From Epiperipatus broadwayi (Eukaryota; Onychophora; Udeonychophora; Euonychophora; Peripatidae): a stretch of 64,000 nt of DNA. This document shows, one piece after another, positions 38,474 through 50,899 of this stretch. Every line of letters begins with the position of its first letter. Position 1 is the first letter of the stretch. The position numbers and the translations under genes are program-made. The stretch lies in assembly GCA_028023455.1 (NCBI GenBank), contig JAQFVV010006294.1, positions 3,931,001 through 3,995,000 of the forward strand. Reading direction: 5' to 3'. The notes below the pieces were generated by a model that did no database searches, was not told the origin of the DNA, and saw nothing but the letters and a program-made list of their open reading frames with translations.

Positions 38474-38487
38474 ATCACTATAGCAAC
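38474..38487 (+). promoter_or_regulatory. Possible X-box (RFX site), weak
   Basis: ATCACTATAGCAAC fits the relaxed RYYNYY-N2-RRNRAC X-box pattern and lies 63 bp before the candidate start at 38551. The relaxed pattern occurs by chance about once per kb. Confidence 0.25.
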
Positions 38488-38550
38488 AAATAAAAAATCT
38501 TTGCCATTAAAAAAAGAAAAAAGCAAGAACTTTAATTTATCTGATTTACA

Positions 38551-38611
38551 ATGTCTTCTTTTGGCGTAAATATAACACCTATTGGACCAAGATACAGCAT
38601 CAGAATGTCAG
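38551..38611 (+). CDS. Candidate first coding exon, unknown protein
   Basis: An ATG opens MSSFGVNITPIGPRYSIRMS and runs into a strong donor, CAG followed by GTTAGT, leaving one base in the last codon. Without splicing the frame stops one codon later. The residue mix (G, P, R, T) is unlike random A/T-rich frames around it. A relaxed X-box lies 63 bp upstream, the same distance as in NME5 at the right end, so a ciliary gene is a guess. The next exon was not identified. No family is recognised. Confidence 0.3.
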
Positions 38612-41600
38612 GTTAGTACTATAGATTACTTTCTGGGGCATTTTGCCATCTGCCTATCTTATATCACTATCAAAATCCAGTGAAACAATTAATCACTAGA
38701 CAAGCATCTATAAGCAAACCTCGAAATAAATAGCTATTTTAACTTTTAAGATTCTTTTAATAATTTTAAACTAAATAATTTATCAACTCAGATAATATAA
38801 AGGAAATGCTAGGAATTAATTCCTTAAGCAGAAAGAATGCCAATATATATGTATTTTTCTTTTCAAGTTATTTCAACAACTATGGAATGGCCAAGACAAA
38901 ACACTTCAAATAACCAGTGAACTATAAATAATGAGGAAGTTTAAGATCATATGGGGTAACTAAATTGATCAATTTTTTTTTTTTTTTGTATTTTAAAATT
39001 TCATGTAAAATAGATATTATATGTATATAGATAACTTGGTATTTAATCAGTCAGTATGATTTAAAATATACTGGTTTTAAAAAATATGCTAAAAGCCATT
39101 TACTAATAAAATTATTTTGTTTTTTAGTCATAAATATTATATGAAAAAATTGCATAAACAGACCGATTGTAATTTTTCTTTTTAGACAAATGTCTACATA
39201 TATTTATTCGATAGTAAAAAAAAACCCTGTTGTATTTTAATTTAAATGCATTGCATATATATATGTATGCTAAACATAAATGTGTGCAAGATTTAAACTG
39301 GAAATTAAAATTAAATATATTATTTGTTTGCATAGGGGTGTTTAATGATTTTCTTCACCAATTAATTTTTTTAATTTAATTGTTAGATGTGTTTTAAAAT
39401 GATAGAACAGGTTATAGTTATTTAGCATTGAAGTTGCGGATAGATATTCCCATATGCGTTATATAGGAGTCATCTATATATATTTTGGTTATCCATAAAG
39501 GTTACATAATATGGGCCACATATACATATTTCATGGTAAGTGTTTAATGAAACCTAGATTAATAAAGTTAAGAATTGAGATGTTGAATTTGCAGGTTATG
39601 ATAAAAGCCTTTTATAAATAATAAGCACAAATAGTTAGTGCTCACAGTATAAAAAGAAGTATGATCCAATGTAAATGAAGCAAATAAATATCTATATAGA
39701 ATAGTGGAGAAAGAATTCTCATATTTTGTGTTGATGCTTTGTTAAACGATCCAGCCTTGAGAAGCATATCTATAGTATTAAATTATCACTTAAACAAGTT
39801 ATCAACTTGATCTTTTTTTTTATTATTTATTACAATTTTATATATGATAATTGATGAATGATTCCTATGTAAATATAAATTCCAATTCATGCTTATTGCT
39901 CATAAGTATTTCCATTTGACTCATGTTTAACAAAATTGAAAATATGGAGTCAACTTATTTTGTATGTTCTTACATATATTTATTGCTGTTTGAAAATATC
40001 TAACCACAATTTAAAATAAAGCATATATCATTTATTTTATAAGAAATGATTTGGTGTTTTTATTTAAAATTTATTAATATCTTTATCATCTCCTTTCAGT
40101 GCAGAAGTCATTAGTTAATTTGGTAAATTTACAATCAATTAAATGATAATATTGTGTTTTATTAATCATTCATTTATGCCATTATTAATTGGAATAGTAA
40201 GTCATATAATCTTTGTTTGCAAATATAGGTTGGATTCAACAAAATTCCCTTTGCTTCCAATTTGTATTTTAGTGAATAATCAAACCATCAATCAAGTTAA
40301 CCCTGAGAGTAAACCATTTAATATGTCTTTATCATTGTTCTTTAGTATCCTGGTTTATTTTACATAACCTCATTCATTCATGCATCATATTTTCTATTGC
40401 ATGGATGTAATCTATCAACAATTGTCTGCTCAAATTGGTAGGTTGTTGAAATAAAAGCTTAGCATCACAACTTAGTTCACTGCATTTTAAATTCATGGTT
40501 AGTTTATACTTGTTATGTAAATACTTTAAAAAAATAAATCATAACCTGAGATATGTTATAATGGAAGTGAATTGTCCATGTCAATTAGCTCACCACGAAT
40601 AGAGAGATTTAATCTCTCTTCATACGTATATCACATTCCATTACATTTACTGCCCAATCATTAGGACAATAGGTAAAAGGGGAAAACAGCAACAGAAAGG
40701 GGAAATGAGCATAGTAGGGCTATTGATAAGAAGGATATGAATTCAGGACCATATGTTCATTATTTGAATACTGGTCATAAAGTGAGATGTATTGAAGATA
40801 TGGAAGTTATAGAATATGTTAAAAATTATAATAGGATTATGAGACAGTATATATGAGTAAATGTGTTTAGTTAAAAGACCTGTAAAGTTGAGTAGTAAAT
40901 GGGCATTGAAGGATAAATGGAAAATTTAATATATGTTTGATTTTTGTTGTTATTGTTTTTTGAATTAATATATGTAAATAATTAGTTAATGTAAATAATT
41001 AATTAACTATAAATAAATAAGGTTATATTTGAAGATATGTTTAGTAGAAATATATGAGAAATGATATATAATTTAGTATATAAAATGTGTATATAATTAA
41101 TTTAATGGAGTTAATGTAAAGTAATATATAATTTATGGTGTATAATATATGTATAGAATTATTGAATTGTATTTAATGTAATTTTATTTATTCTATAAAA
41201 ATAATATGTATATAAAAAAATGGGGGGAGGGGAAAGTATATATATGTAAATAGATTATGTGATTATATAAAATGATTATGCAAAATGAACGTTAGAGAGA
41301 GTATTGATAGATATAAAGATCATGTGATTATATTACAAAAGTATATTTTGAAAAAGCCCTAATATAGGGCTAATAAAGAAAATATTATTTTTATAGTTGT
41401 TTTATTTCAATTGTGTTGGAACTATTATTAATAAGCAAAAAGAAATTAAATCTTTATAATAAAAAATATATAAACAATAAAATTATTACCTCAATTGGTC
41501 CAATAGTATTATATCTAAATATATTTAGTGCAATATATGCACACACAATATAATAAAAAAACTAATCAAGATCCATTTTTCAACTATCAGGTTTTACATA

Positions 41601-44600
41601 TATATCCAACTTTTTTCTATTCATCTTTGCTACATTATAACTTACAATTATTCTAATATTTTTTTTTTAATCTAATAGAATAAAATAATTAAATAAACTG
41701 AATTGAAATATTCAGTCAGGAGAAATCAAACTAAGACTAAGTAATTTTCAGTTTTCCTGCAATAAATTATTTAAAAATACGACTTAATAACATTTTTTTT
41801 TTAAAGTTCAGAGTAGCTAGAAGTAAATATATAATGTAATTCATTTGTTTAACAAAACACATTGAAATATATTCAAATGCATGTATAAATAACTGGAAAA
41901 TATATACATAACTAATAAATAAATTTCAAAGGTTTCAAATATAAAAATAAAAATTTAAAACATTTTATTTTCTTTAGTAATAAGTTATTATTATTAGAAA
42001 TAGGATAAAGGTATGAGCAATGATTCTATCTTCACTTAATCAGTTATGAACAGTCCACTCCCTGACATTATGCCAAATTATTTTTTTAAAGAAGAATAAC
42101 AAACCTAGGAAGAAAAATAAAACTCAGAAATATATATATATTTCCTGATCAGTCTCAGCATCCTGATTTGTTCCCGCTGATTCAGAAAACTTTTTTAATT
42201 GTAAATTTAGATATATAAATAAGGTCGTATAACAATTAAATAGAAAAATTATTTATTTATTGGGAGGGGGGAGATATCAGTGCATTCCTCATTTCAAAAA
42301 CAAAAATCTAGATAATTGTATTTATAATTCAATATTTGTAAATCTTTCCACTAGGTGTTAAAAGTGGATAGAATTCAGTCCCTGATATGTGTGAAAGTAA
42401 TGTAATGAGCTGTATTGAACTGTTAATATGGGTATGGAGATTCAAATGACTGATAACTTTACTTCACCTGAAGAATAAAAATTATTTGTGAAATGCATAC
42501 ATAGTAAAAAAAAAGTAATCTGAATTTTTGAAATGATGGATAAAAGCTGCAAAAACTAGAAAATATATTAATGGTGCTGTGATTATTAACTCTTTCACAA
42601 AGTTTTAAAAATAAATAGAAAACAATACCTAACTTGCATGATAATAGTGTAATGTTAGCATGAAGATTTTGAAGCAGGCATAGTGAGAGAATGGTCTGTG
42701 TATTGATGGATGGTTATGATATGGAGATGAGTTAGAGGGTGGACTGACAAAAATCAAAATTATAAGAAATAAATTGACAAATTAATAAGAAAAGAAATTC
42801 ATTAATTTTCAATAAATGATAAATTATTTTTAATAAATTGACAAGGAATCATGAGTAATATAATTAATTTACTTATAATATTAAATATTTTTCGTTTCAG
42901 AAATGCTAAACTTTCTAAAATAACTGCTAACATTATTAAATGATCAAAAATAAAGAAAGTATAGCTAGATATATGCAAAAAAAAAAAGTTTTATAGTAGA
43001 AGAATACAATATATAAAATATATGTAATAAAAAATATAATAGTATTAGAACTAAGCACAATAATATTAAAAGGAAATAAAACAAATAAATAATATAATTA
43101 AAAGTTAAGACTGCATTCATTCTGCTGTTATCCTCGGAAATACTTGGATATCAAAGATACCCTACAAAATAAAAATGGAAGATATAATAGCAGAATGATG
43201 ATCCAATTATTAAATAATTATTGTTAATTTATATACTTGAACTTAATGTAAAATTTCAGATAGATTAAATAAATATGAATTAAAATATGCTAGTAATAAA
43301 TATTCATGTTTAAATAAATATATTTATAAAATTTTTGAATATAAATAATTTAACAAATAAAGATTCTAATGAATATTACTATGTCAATGTATAAATCAAC
43401 TATGGCAAAATGTATTACTGCTCCCTAAACTCCAGATTAATTTGAATTTTAAATCCCAAACTAAGAATGTATTTTTCCTGGTAATATACACACCAAATGT
43501 GAAATGAAGTAAAAAAGAATGAATAAAAGGTAAGTAACAGTATAGATAATTTGTTAAAAAATATAATAAAAAAACATTATAGAGAGAATGAAAACTATAA
43601 AATATATTTTATTATCTACTGATTTTATTATTATTATTTATTAATAAGACAAATATTTTATAATTTATATTACTGATATGTTTTATGGTCTTTTAGTCAA
43701 TAAAAGCAAAGAAAAGCTAGTAAGTACATTTTAACCCTTAAATGCCAATGTATATCTCATTAAAATATCAATATGTATCAGCATTAGTAAAATAAATACT
43801 GTTTACAACTTATGAAACTTCTAATTGTAAAGTATGTTCATGTTTTACAACAATAAAATGTAAATAGAAACACTTAATTAAATTTGAAATCAATTCCATT
43901 ATAATATTACATTTGTAGATTAAGAATACTTAAATCAACTATTTAGATATCCCATTCAAATATAATTAAGGTAGCATTAGTTAAATTTAACTATTAATAA
44001 TCGATAAGCTTACAAATATATTTATAGTGGTGAAAATATTAAAATAAATGGATATAGAAATGTCAGTTTATACTTGTATGTGTGAGAATACCAACATATA
44101 TAAAATTTGAATAAGAAATTAAATTTTGATGGCAATGTCATATTGCTATTATTTCAGTTACATCTATAATAAACATATAAGCCAAAATTTAACTGCACAT
44201 TTCTCGTGAGAAAGTGCATAGGTGTCTGCAATAAGATGAAATGTGACAAATTAATATCTAGCTATAACAAGATTTATATCATATTTTATGTGTTGTTGTT
44301 AAATAGTAATTTGCAAAATAATAATGTCATTAATGGATGATACTGCCTCAATAAAAGCAACCAGATAAAAGAAAGCTGGGGATAAACTCATCCAAATGGA
44401 TTATATGAAATAGTATGTTTTAACATGTTGCTACTAAAAATATGGCATAGTTAATAATGACTTTTACATATCAAAGTCATATATTTGTATTAATGCAATA
44501 TGGAACAGTAAATTCAGATAGTGGAATTAAAGGAATCAAATATTTTCAAGTATTTAAAAAACTCCAATGTGTAATTAAAGTATAATGAGTCACCTACATA

Positions 44601-44708
44601 AATTATTGATAAATAAGAAAAAATATACATCAGTCAGAAAGTACATCTTATGGAACTTGTGGAGCCAGATATTTGCACAGGTTGATACTTGTTAAATGCA
44701 TATATTGG
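38612..44708. other. AT-rich stretch, possibly intronic
   Basis: It is highly A/T-rich with homopolymer runs and short (TA)n blocks. A patch at 40590-40760 has a 7-bp inverted repeat AGAGATT/AATCTCT next to GC-richer sequence. G-rich runs occur at 41221-41236 and 42261-42273. No exon was accepted. Confidence 0.45.
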
Positions 44709-45959
44709 ATAACTGCATAATAACTGAACATCACATGATCACTATCTCTTATACTAGCACATAATTGTTATTAAACAAGGCAAAATTCTCTCCATACAGT
44801 AGTGCCACCCTCTGCCAACTAGAGTAATCAATGGATACCAGAAGGCTTGTGCAAAAAATCCCTATCTAGTGCCTACTCTTCCAATATCCCTAGACTAGTT
44901 TCTGGCTTGTGGCCTTTGTCAGTAAGGAGCCTTGGATTTGAGAGCACTGCACCTAGATCTTAGGATTTAATGCAACCCTCCAGCAGCCACCTTTTAACTC
45001 AACTAAAAAACTATGAGAATGAAATTTGAAAATATATTTTCAATCTAAGCTCAATAGCTGATATAGTCATATGGGTCTGAACTCAGTTCAGCACCCATAA
45101 TTTTGGCATCTTTGACTCTTTAACAACCATAGCCACCATTATCCTATTAGGCAGGATTGGTGTTAAACCACTAAACATCACATGATCACTATCTCTTATA
45201 CTAGCACAAAGCAAAACTCTCCATACAGTAGTGCCACCTTGTGCCAACCAGAGTAATCAATGAATGCCAGAAGGCTTATGCATAAAATCCCTATCTAGTG
45301 CCTACTCATCTAATATCCCCAGACTAGTTTCAGTGCTCTCAGATCCAAGGCTCCTCACTGACCACAAACCAGAAACTAGTCTGGGGATATTGGATGAGTA
45401 GGCACTGGATAGGGATTTTATGCACAAGCCTTCTGGCATCCACTGATTACTCTGGATGGCACAGGGTGACACTACTGTATGGAGAGTTTTGCCTTGTTTA
45501 ATAACAATTGTGCTAGTATAAGAGATAGTGATCATGTGATGTTTAGTGGTTTAACACCAATCCTGCCTAATAGGATAATGGTGGATATGGTTGTTGAAGA
45601 GCCAAAGACCCCAAAATGTATGGGTGTTGAACTGAGTTCAAACCCATATGACTATATAATCTACTGAGCTTAGATTGAAAATATCATATTTTCAATTTCA
45701 TTCTCATAGTTTTGTAGTTGAGTTAAAAGGTGGTTGCTGGAGGGTTGCATTAAATCCTAAGATCTAGGTACAGTGTTCTCAGATCCAAGGCTCCTCACTG
45801 ACAAAGGCCACAAGCCAGAAACTAGTCTGGGGATATTGGATGAGTAGGCACTAGATAGGGATTTTATGCACAAGCCTTCTGGCATCCATTGATTACTCTG
45901 GTTGGCACAGGGTGGCACTACTGTATGGAGAGTTTTGCCTTGTTTAATAACTGCATAAT
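44709..45959. mobile_element. Nested foldback element, 1.2 kb, family B copy 1
   Basis: The two halves are reverse complements about a centre near 45355, with arms of about 600 bp. Each arm itself contains the terminal module twice. In order these are module at 44780-44905, middle segment, module at 45206-45335, then the mirror images at 45370-45495 and 45810-45946. The module runs CAAAACTCTCCATACAG, GAGTAATCAATGGATGCCAG, CCCTATCTAGTGCCTACTC, CCCCAGACTAGTTTC. The identical 13-bp repeat ATAACTGCATAAT lies on both sides (44709-44721 and 45947-45959), a likely target duplication. It has no coding capacity, and its short frames are palindrome artefacts. A second copy lies at 60240-60475. Confidence 0.85.
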
Positions 45960-47400
45960 CTTAAATTTTAAACTGGGATTTAAATAATTATCTCCAGCAT
46001 GCAATTCTATACTTATAAATCAGCAATGTATGTACATAAACACCTTTATGCTGAAATTATTATGTTCAACATAAATTTTATAATGTTTTATAATGCATCC
46101 ATACACCTATCCAAATAGCGAAGAAAGAAGAGAAAAATTACTTAAAATTTAATAATTAATTAGTATGATAAATTCAGTTTTAAACTCCAGTGACTATGAT
46201 AAATCAAGTAAAGGATTATCCATAAATTAATTCTTGATATTAATGAAAAAGAGATCATTGTTTCTTCATTTAATATTGATCATTTATTAAATCTATGCCC
46301 ATAGCCAATTCCAGAAAGTTGTATAAAAATTTTTTTGTTTGTTTTAAAATTATTTAATTTAGTTAGTTCAATTCTAAGTCATTCCATATAAAGGAGAACG
46401 AACGAAAGTTTAACAAACACAGTATTATTTAATAAAGATTTTGTGCTTGACATTGATTGTGTTGAGTAAGAAAATTCCGCAGTGATTTAAAAAAAAATAA
46501 GCAGATGATGAGGAGGTATTCTATGTGGTGAAGACATGTTAAATTTGTCAAAATATTATGCATAAGTAAAATGTCTATATTTAAGTATACATATCCTGAT
46601 TTAAGCATTTACATACATTTAAACTTTAGGTGTAGAAATAAATCCAGATTCCCGGTCATGTAATAGTGCCTAATATGGCAATATCATTATTATGCTTGCT
46701 TACATTAATTTCATGTTATGTACATATGCAGCCTGATCATTATTTTTAGTTGTTTTATCTTTTCGTCGCAGAATTCATACATTTAGAAATTTGGTTTAAA
46801 AAATCATAATTTTTCCCAATTGAATTACTTAATATTAAACTTCTCAATCTATTTTTTTCTTTCCTATATATTTTTTCATTTCCTTATGTAAGTTTTAACA
46901 TAATTTAACCGTCAATAATGTTTTATACTTTTTTAAATGCAGTTATTCTAATTATATTATTAGTTAAAATCCAAAACCTCACATTTTTATGTCTCCACAT
47001 GCAAACACTGAAATATGTTGGGAAATTTTGTAATAAATTAGATAAAATTTCAGTTACAATATAACCAGTCAACAACTAATTAAAACTGAAACCCATATGA
47101 TCTAGTAATATTAGTAATAATTTTGTCTGATTTACATTAAACTAAAAATGAACCACTTTTAGCTCAATACTCTAGTTATTATATAAGTAGTAAACCAACC
47201 ATAGATACTTTATATGTGTTGTAATGTTTTCTCATTTTGGTATTCGTTTTTAACTTTTTTTTATTCCTGTCTGATGTCAAACACTTGTCTTTATCTAAAC
47301 TAAATTTTATGATTATACTTTCTTCCCGAGAATGAATTTACGTGGTAACATGTACCTTATTGGTGGCCCTTCCTATACAAAATTTTCCCATAATTTTGAT
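45960..47400. other. AT-rich stretch, no gene recognised
   Basis: No open frame or repeat end of note was seen. Confidence 0.5.
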
Positions 47401-48000
47401 CACCCCTCTGACGAAGTTTTCCCGAATTCTAGGTCATTCAAAAAGAGTTAGAGAAGGAGCTGACCGCAAAACACAAGTCTATAAAGGAATTGAAATAATT
47501 CGAACCTCCCAGCTTTAACTTTATTTCTAAGTAGAACTCCACGTTTAAGGACAACGTCCCTCTCTTTTTTTTTTCCCATTGCCAAGTGCCAATCTTGCTA
47601 GTTAACAAGAATCGTAGGATCTATTAAATATTTGTCTGATTCAGCAATTTAACCCGATGCCCGTCTTAATACTCAGGGTGTGATAGCGCATTGCGCCGAA
47701 CCGAGTGAACTAACTTTTAAACCGAATATGTTCTATAAATTCCTATTTAAAAGCCACTAAAATCTAAAATAAACTTTTTAAAATCCCTCCGGGCACTTTT
47801 CCCCCTAATCTGTTTGGCTTTAATCTATTATTGGAGGCATACCAGCAAGCACATGTATCTGATTTTAAAATACATAAGAAATTACAGGATGTGTATTGAG
47901 ACAAATTAACAGTTTAATTTAAGATTCATTAATATTTTATTCTAAGATAAAAATGAAATGGCATAAATCATATATACGATAAATATTTTAATAAATTACA
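47400..48000. other. GC-richer patch, unidentified
   Basis: This stretch is less A/T-rich than its surroundings. A 36-codon plus frame (LTKFSRILGHSKRVREGAD) starts near 47408. In another plus frame, after TTCTAG at about 47431, VIQKELEKELTAKHKSIKEL reads like a coiled coil to a stop. Both may be pieces of decayed genes. None is assigned. Confidence 0.25.
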
Positions 48001-48078
48001 ATTAAAAGATGAAAAAAAAGCAAACCAAATTATACTTGCACACCATTAGATAATCGCACAGTTTGATTTTGATTATAT

Positions 48079-48461
48079 TTAAGAATTTGGAATGATATGA
48101 CGTGTATATTTACTCGTATTAAAGAGTCCACAGAACCCGCGTATATGGTTCTGAGTGCACTCGTAATTTAATCCTGGGATTAGCATGGGCAAAACATAGT
48201 GTCCATCTCTTCTGTTAGTATTCCAACCATTTAGTCTGTCTGAAAGTAGCATATTTATTTGGCTGTTCCTTTTCTTCTTTCCTTTGAATACATTCAGGAA
48301 TAGCTGACGATCTGCATTAGATCCAAATAGTTGTGGTTCCGAAAGGCAAGTAGTGATATTGAAGGTGGTATATATATATTCCAATGGTTTACATGATGTA
48401 GATAGAGAGAGCTGGATTCCGAACATAGACCCCGGCACGATGGCGACTTTACCCCATGCGA
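48079..48461 (-). CDS. Open frame of about 127 codons, unknown, Cys-containing
   Basis: The minus-strand frame is open from a TAA near 48468 to a TAA at 48079. There is no ATG at its head (the first is at SMFGIQLS). A possible acceptor, CATAAAG, has a poor pyrimidine tract. The protein has balanced composition and six Cys (TSCKPLEYIY, ITTCLSEPQLFG, YECTQNHIRGFCGLFN), suggesting a secreted or disulfide-bonded domain. The same frame upstream to about 48605 also looks coding (YIEEDIKRKF, IGRKAEKIGNKL) but has four stops, so the whole may be a pseudogene. I do not recognise the family. The overlapping plus-strand frame is taken as a shadow. Confidence 0.35.
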
Positions 48462-48469
48462 TCCACGGG

Positions 48470-49854
48470 GTTTCCTTTATGTTTTATTTTCAGTTTGCAC
48501 ATAATCTGTCCAGCAACGAAGGCAGTATTCACAGTTTATTCCCGATCTTTTCTGCTTTGCGGCCAATTTATAAAAACTTTCTCTTTATATCTTCTTCAAT
48601 GTATTCCATAACACATTGCCTTCTTCCCCATCAGCTCAACAAACAATATTTATTTTTATAATTAATAATCCAAGTTTCCTTTCTCCTTATCTCTGGTATT
48701 TCTTTGTTTTCAAAAAATATATTTTTATAAAAATGCCAATGAAAAAAAAAACCACTTAGCAATCTCGACTTTTAATTACCTTATCTTTTTTTAACACTTG
48801 GAACTTTTTTTTTAACTGCACTCTTTTCGTTTACTTTAACTAGACAAAAGAAGTCAAAAAGAATTCGATCCTTAATGGGCATTCCACATTAATTAATTTT
48901 AAAAACTATTTCCACAAAATCCAAATATTTACAATACATTTAATTAAAAATAAAATGAGATAGCCATCAAATGGTTAGATCTGTTTCTTGAACAATAAGA
49001 AGTATGTTTTACTAATTAATTCGGGAAATAATAACTGTAAAAGAAATTTTTCTTTTACAAGCTTTAAAATCTTTTACTTTTTACCTCTTTTTCTTTCTCT
49101 TCCAAAAACAACATTCACCTATATATATGTATGCCAATTAAAATATTAACCCATACTCCTCATTCTTTATCATTCCAGCAAATACACGTGTGCTTGTCTG
49201 TGCAACTTTTCCAATAATAATTATAAAATAAATAATAACAAAAAAAAAAGATCTAAAATCTACCCTTTCTCTCCTTTTATAACAGAGTATGAACTCAGTT
49301 CCTGTTACAGTGTGAAAATTTGAAGTTCAACAACTTCCCTGAATTTTCATAAGTAATCAAACATATTTCTAGGCATATTTCAATGTTTACATCTATAAGT
49401 CCACAAATACGTTTAAATTAATATATACAACTATTTTCAGGAAATGCTTAGTTACTTATTAAAATTCTGAGATATTATACTTCAAATCTTCACACATATA
49501 AAGAATCTTTGTCTGATTTACAACTATTAGAATAATTCATGTATTACACTAAAAGTGATCTATTTGTGGTTTAAAGTCAGACAAATACAATTGTTATTAT
49601 TAAATGCCAAGATTTCAGTTTGCATTTCCAGTTTTAGTTTGTTGCCAGATTACATCATAGTCAAATTTTATCTAGTATAATGCAGAGAAAAATTGTCATA
49701 ATGTTTCAATGTTTACATCTAAAAGATTAAGACGTTTAAATTTATATATTGTAATGATAACTAATAGCAGAAGTAAAATATGCTAGAAATGATATGACAC
49801 TAGTAGTTGATTAACTAAGATTCAATCTATATACAAATACTCATTTGCCTCTAG
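48470..49854. other. AT-rich stretch
   Basis: The first 150 bp continue the decayed minus-strand frame described for 48079-48461. Beyond that no gene is seen. The 25-bp sequence around 49324-49400 and the one at 49700-49740 share a short similar string (CAATGTTTACATCTA), which is too little to define a repeat. Confidence 0.4.
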
Positions 49855-49927
49855 TATCATACATTCTGAACGTCACGCACTGGAGATCATGTTCTCAGAA
49901 CAGTGGAGGAGGTTCTTTCTAAAAGTG
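49855..49927 (+). CDS. Candidate internal exon, unknown gene
   Basis: The acceptor TCATTTGCCTCTAG and the donor GTG followed by GTATGTGTG bound 73 bp that are clearly richer in G+C than the flanks. Only one frame is free of stops: one base completes a codon, then IIHSERHALEIMFSEQWRRF and FLKV follow, ending in phase 0. The composition (E, R, W, H) looks like protein. Neighbouring exons were not found. It may belong to the same plus-strand gene as 38551 or 61552, but this is unproven. The family is not recognised. Confidence 0.35.
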
Positions 49928-49929
49928 GT

Positions 49930-50784
49930 ATGTGTGGCATTAATTATATATATTCATTAACATGTGTGGTATAAAATAAAAGTATTACAGCAATACGATA
50001 ATTAAGTGTAAGTAATTCATATATTTTATAAAATATCAAAGTATTTTATTCTATACTGGCTTCAATATAAGCATAAAATAACAATCAACAACTTAAGTAA
50101 TATTTACTAAGGCTTTAACCTCAAGAATATGCGTGTAAAATGCGATATTAGGGACCTCTACAGGTATTAACCACAAGCTTACGCTTTGGAAAAAAAGAGG
50201 GGAACCCTTATTTACTTCAACCTATTTTCTATTTAAATAGGTGAAGCTGAAGCGGTTAGATCTAAGAGCGTGAAGCTATTAAATACTTCTCTGATTAAGT
50301 CCACGTTTCTTATTACACATTAATACTCGCAAAATCTTTCGATAATTTAAAGTTGTAATTATAAATTTATTTAAATGCACATTGATTACATAAATTTATT
50401 AATGAAAAAAATAAATAAATAAATAATGAAATAAATTAATAGTATCTTCCTTAGAGATTTCTTTCTTGAATACTTTTCAAGCTGGATATAACAATAAAAG
50501 TTCAAGTCTTTTCCTTTCTATGACTTTATGTTTTAATTTCTCTCATATGAAAAAGAAATTATTATTTATCTCTATACTGTTTTCCTGGAAATAACTTAAT
50601 TCATATTTTTCTTTATAAATAACCATATAATTCATTCTGCGAATCATTTAAATTTTAAATATTTTTTCCTTCTATTTCATTCATGAATAGAAGATAATGT
50701 CATTTTTGATAGTTTCAAAGTTCAATATTGCTTTTTCTTTTATTTATTTGAATAGTCAAAAGATAACAAGATAAAAACATTAAA
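49930..50784. other. AT-rich stretch
   Basis: No gene or repeat was recognised. Confidence 0.5.
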
Positions 50785-50897
50785 GCTTCTTGCTTTAGAT
50801 TATCTTACCATTTGTTTAAAAATCCTTCTTCTTTCTTTAAGCCTCTTGCTTTAGATTATCTTACCGTTTGTTTAAAAATCCTTCTTCTTTCTTTAAG
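50785..50897. repeat. Tandem duplication, 56-bp unit, two copies
   Basis: Units begin at 50785 and 50841 and share CTTGCTTTAGATTATCTTAC, TTTGTTTAAAAATCC and TTCTTCTTTCTTTAAG. Only two base differences were seen, so the duplication is recent. Confidence 0.9.
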
Positions 50898-50899
50898 TA

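Noticed and set aside
44620-44690. Possible exon (RKYILWNLWSQIFAQ) in phase with the exon at 38551
   Set aside because: The would-be acceptor has a purine-rich tract, and two frames are equally open.
45302-45667. Two opposite-strand frames in the middle of the palindrome
   Set aside because: They are mirror images created by the inverted repeat and have no start context or homology.
48353-48661. 102-codon plus-strand frame
   Set aside because: It overlaps the minus-strand frame, and its Ser/Phe/Ile-rich composition is that of a shadow.
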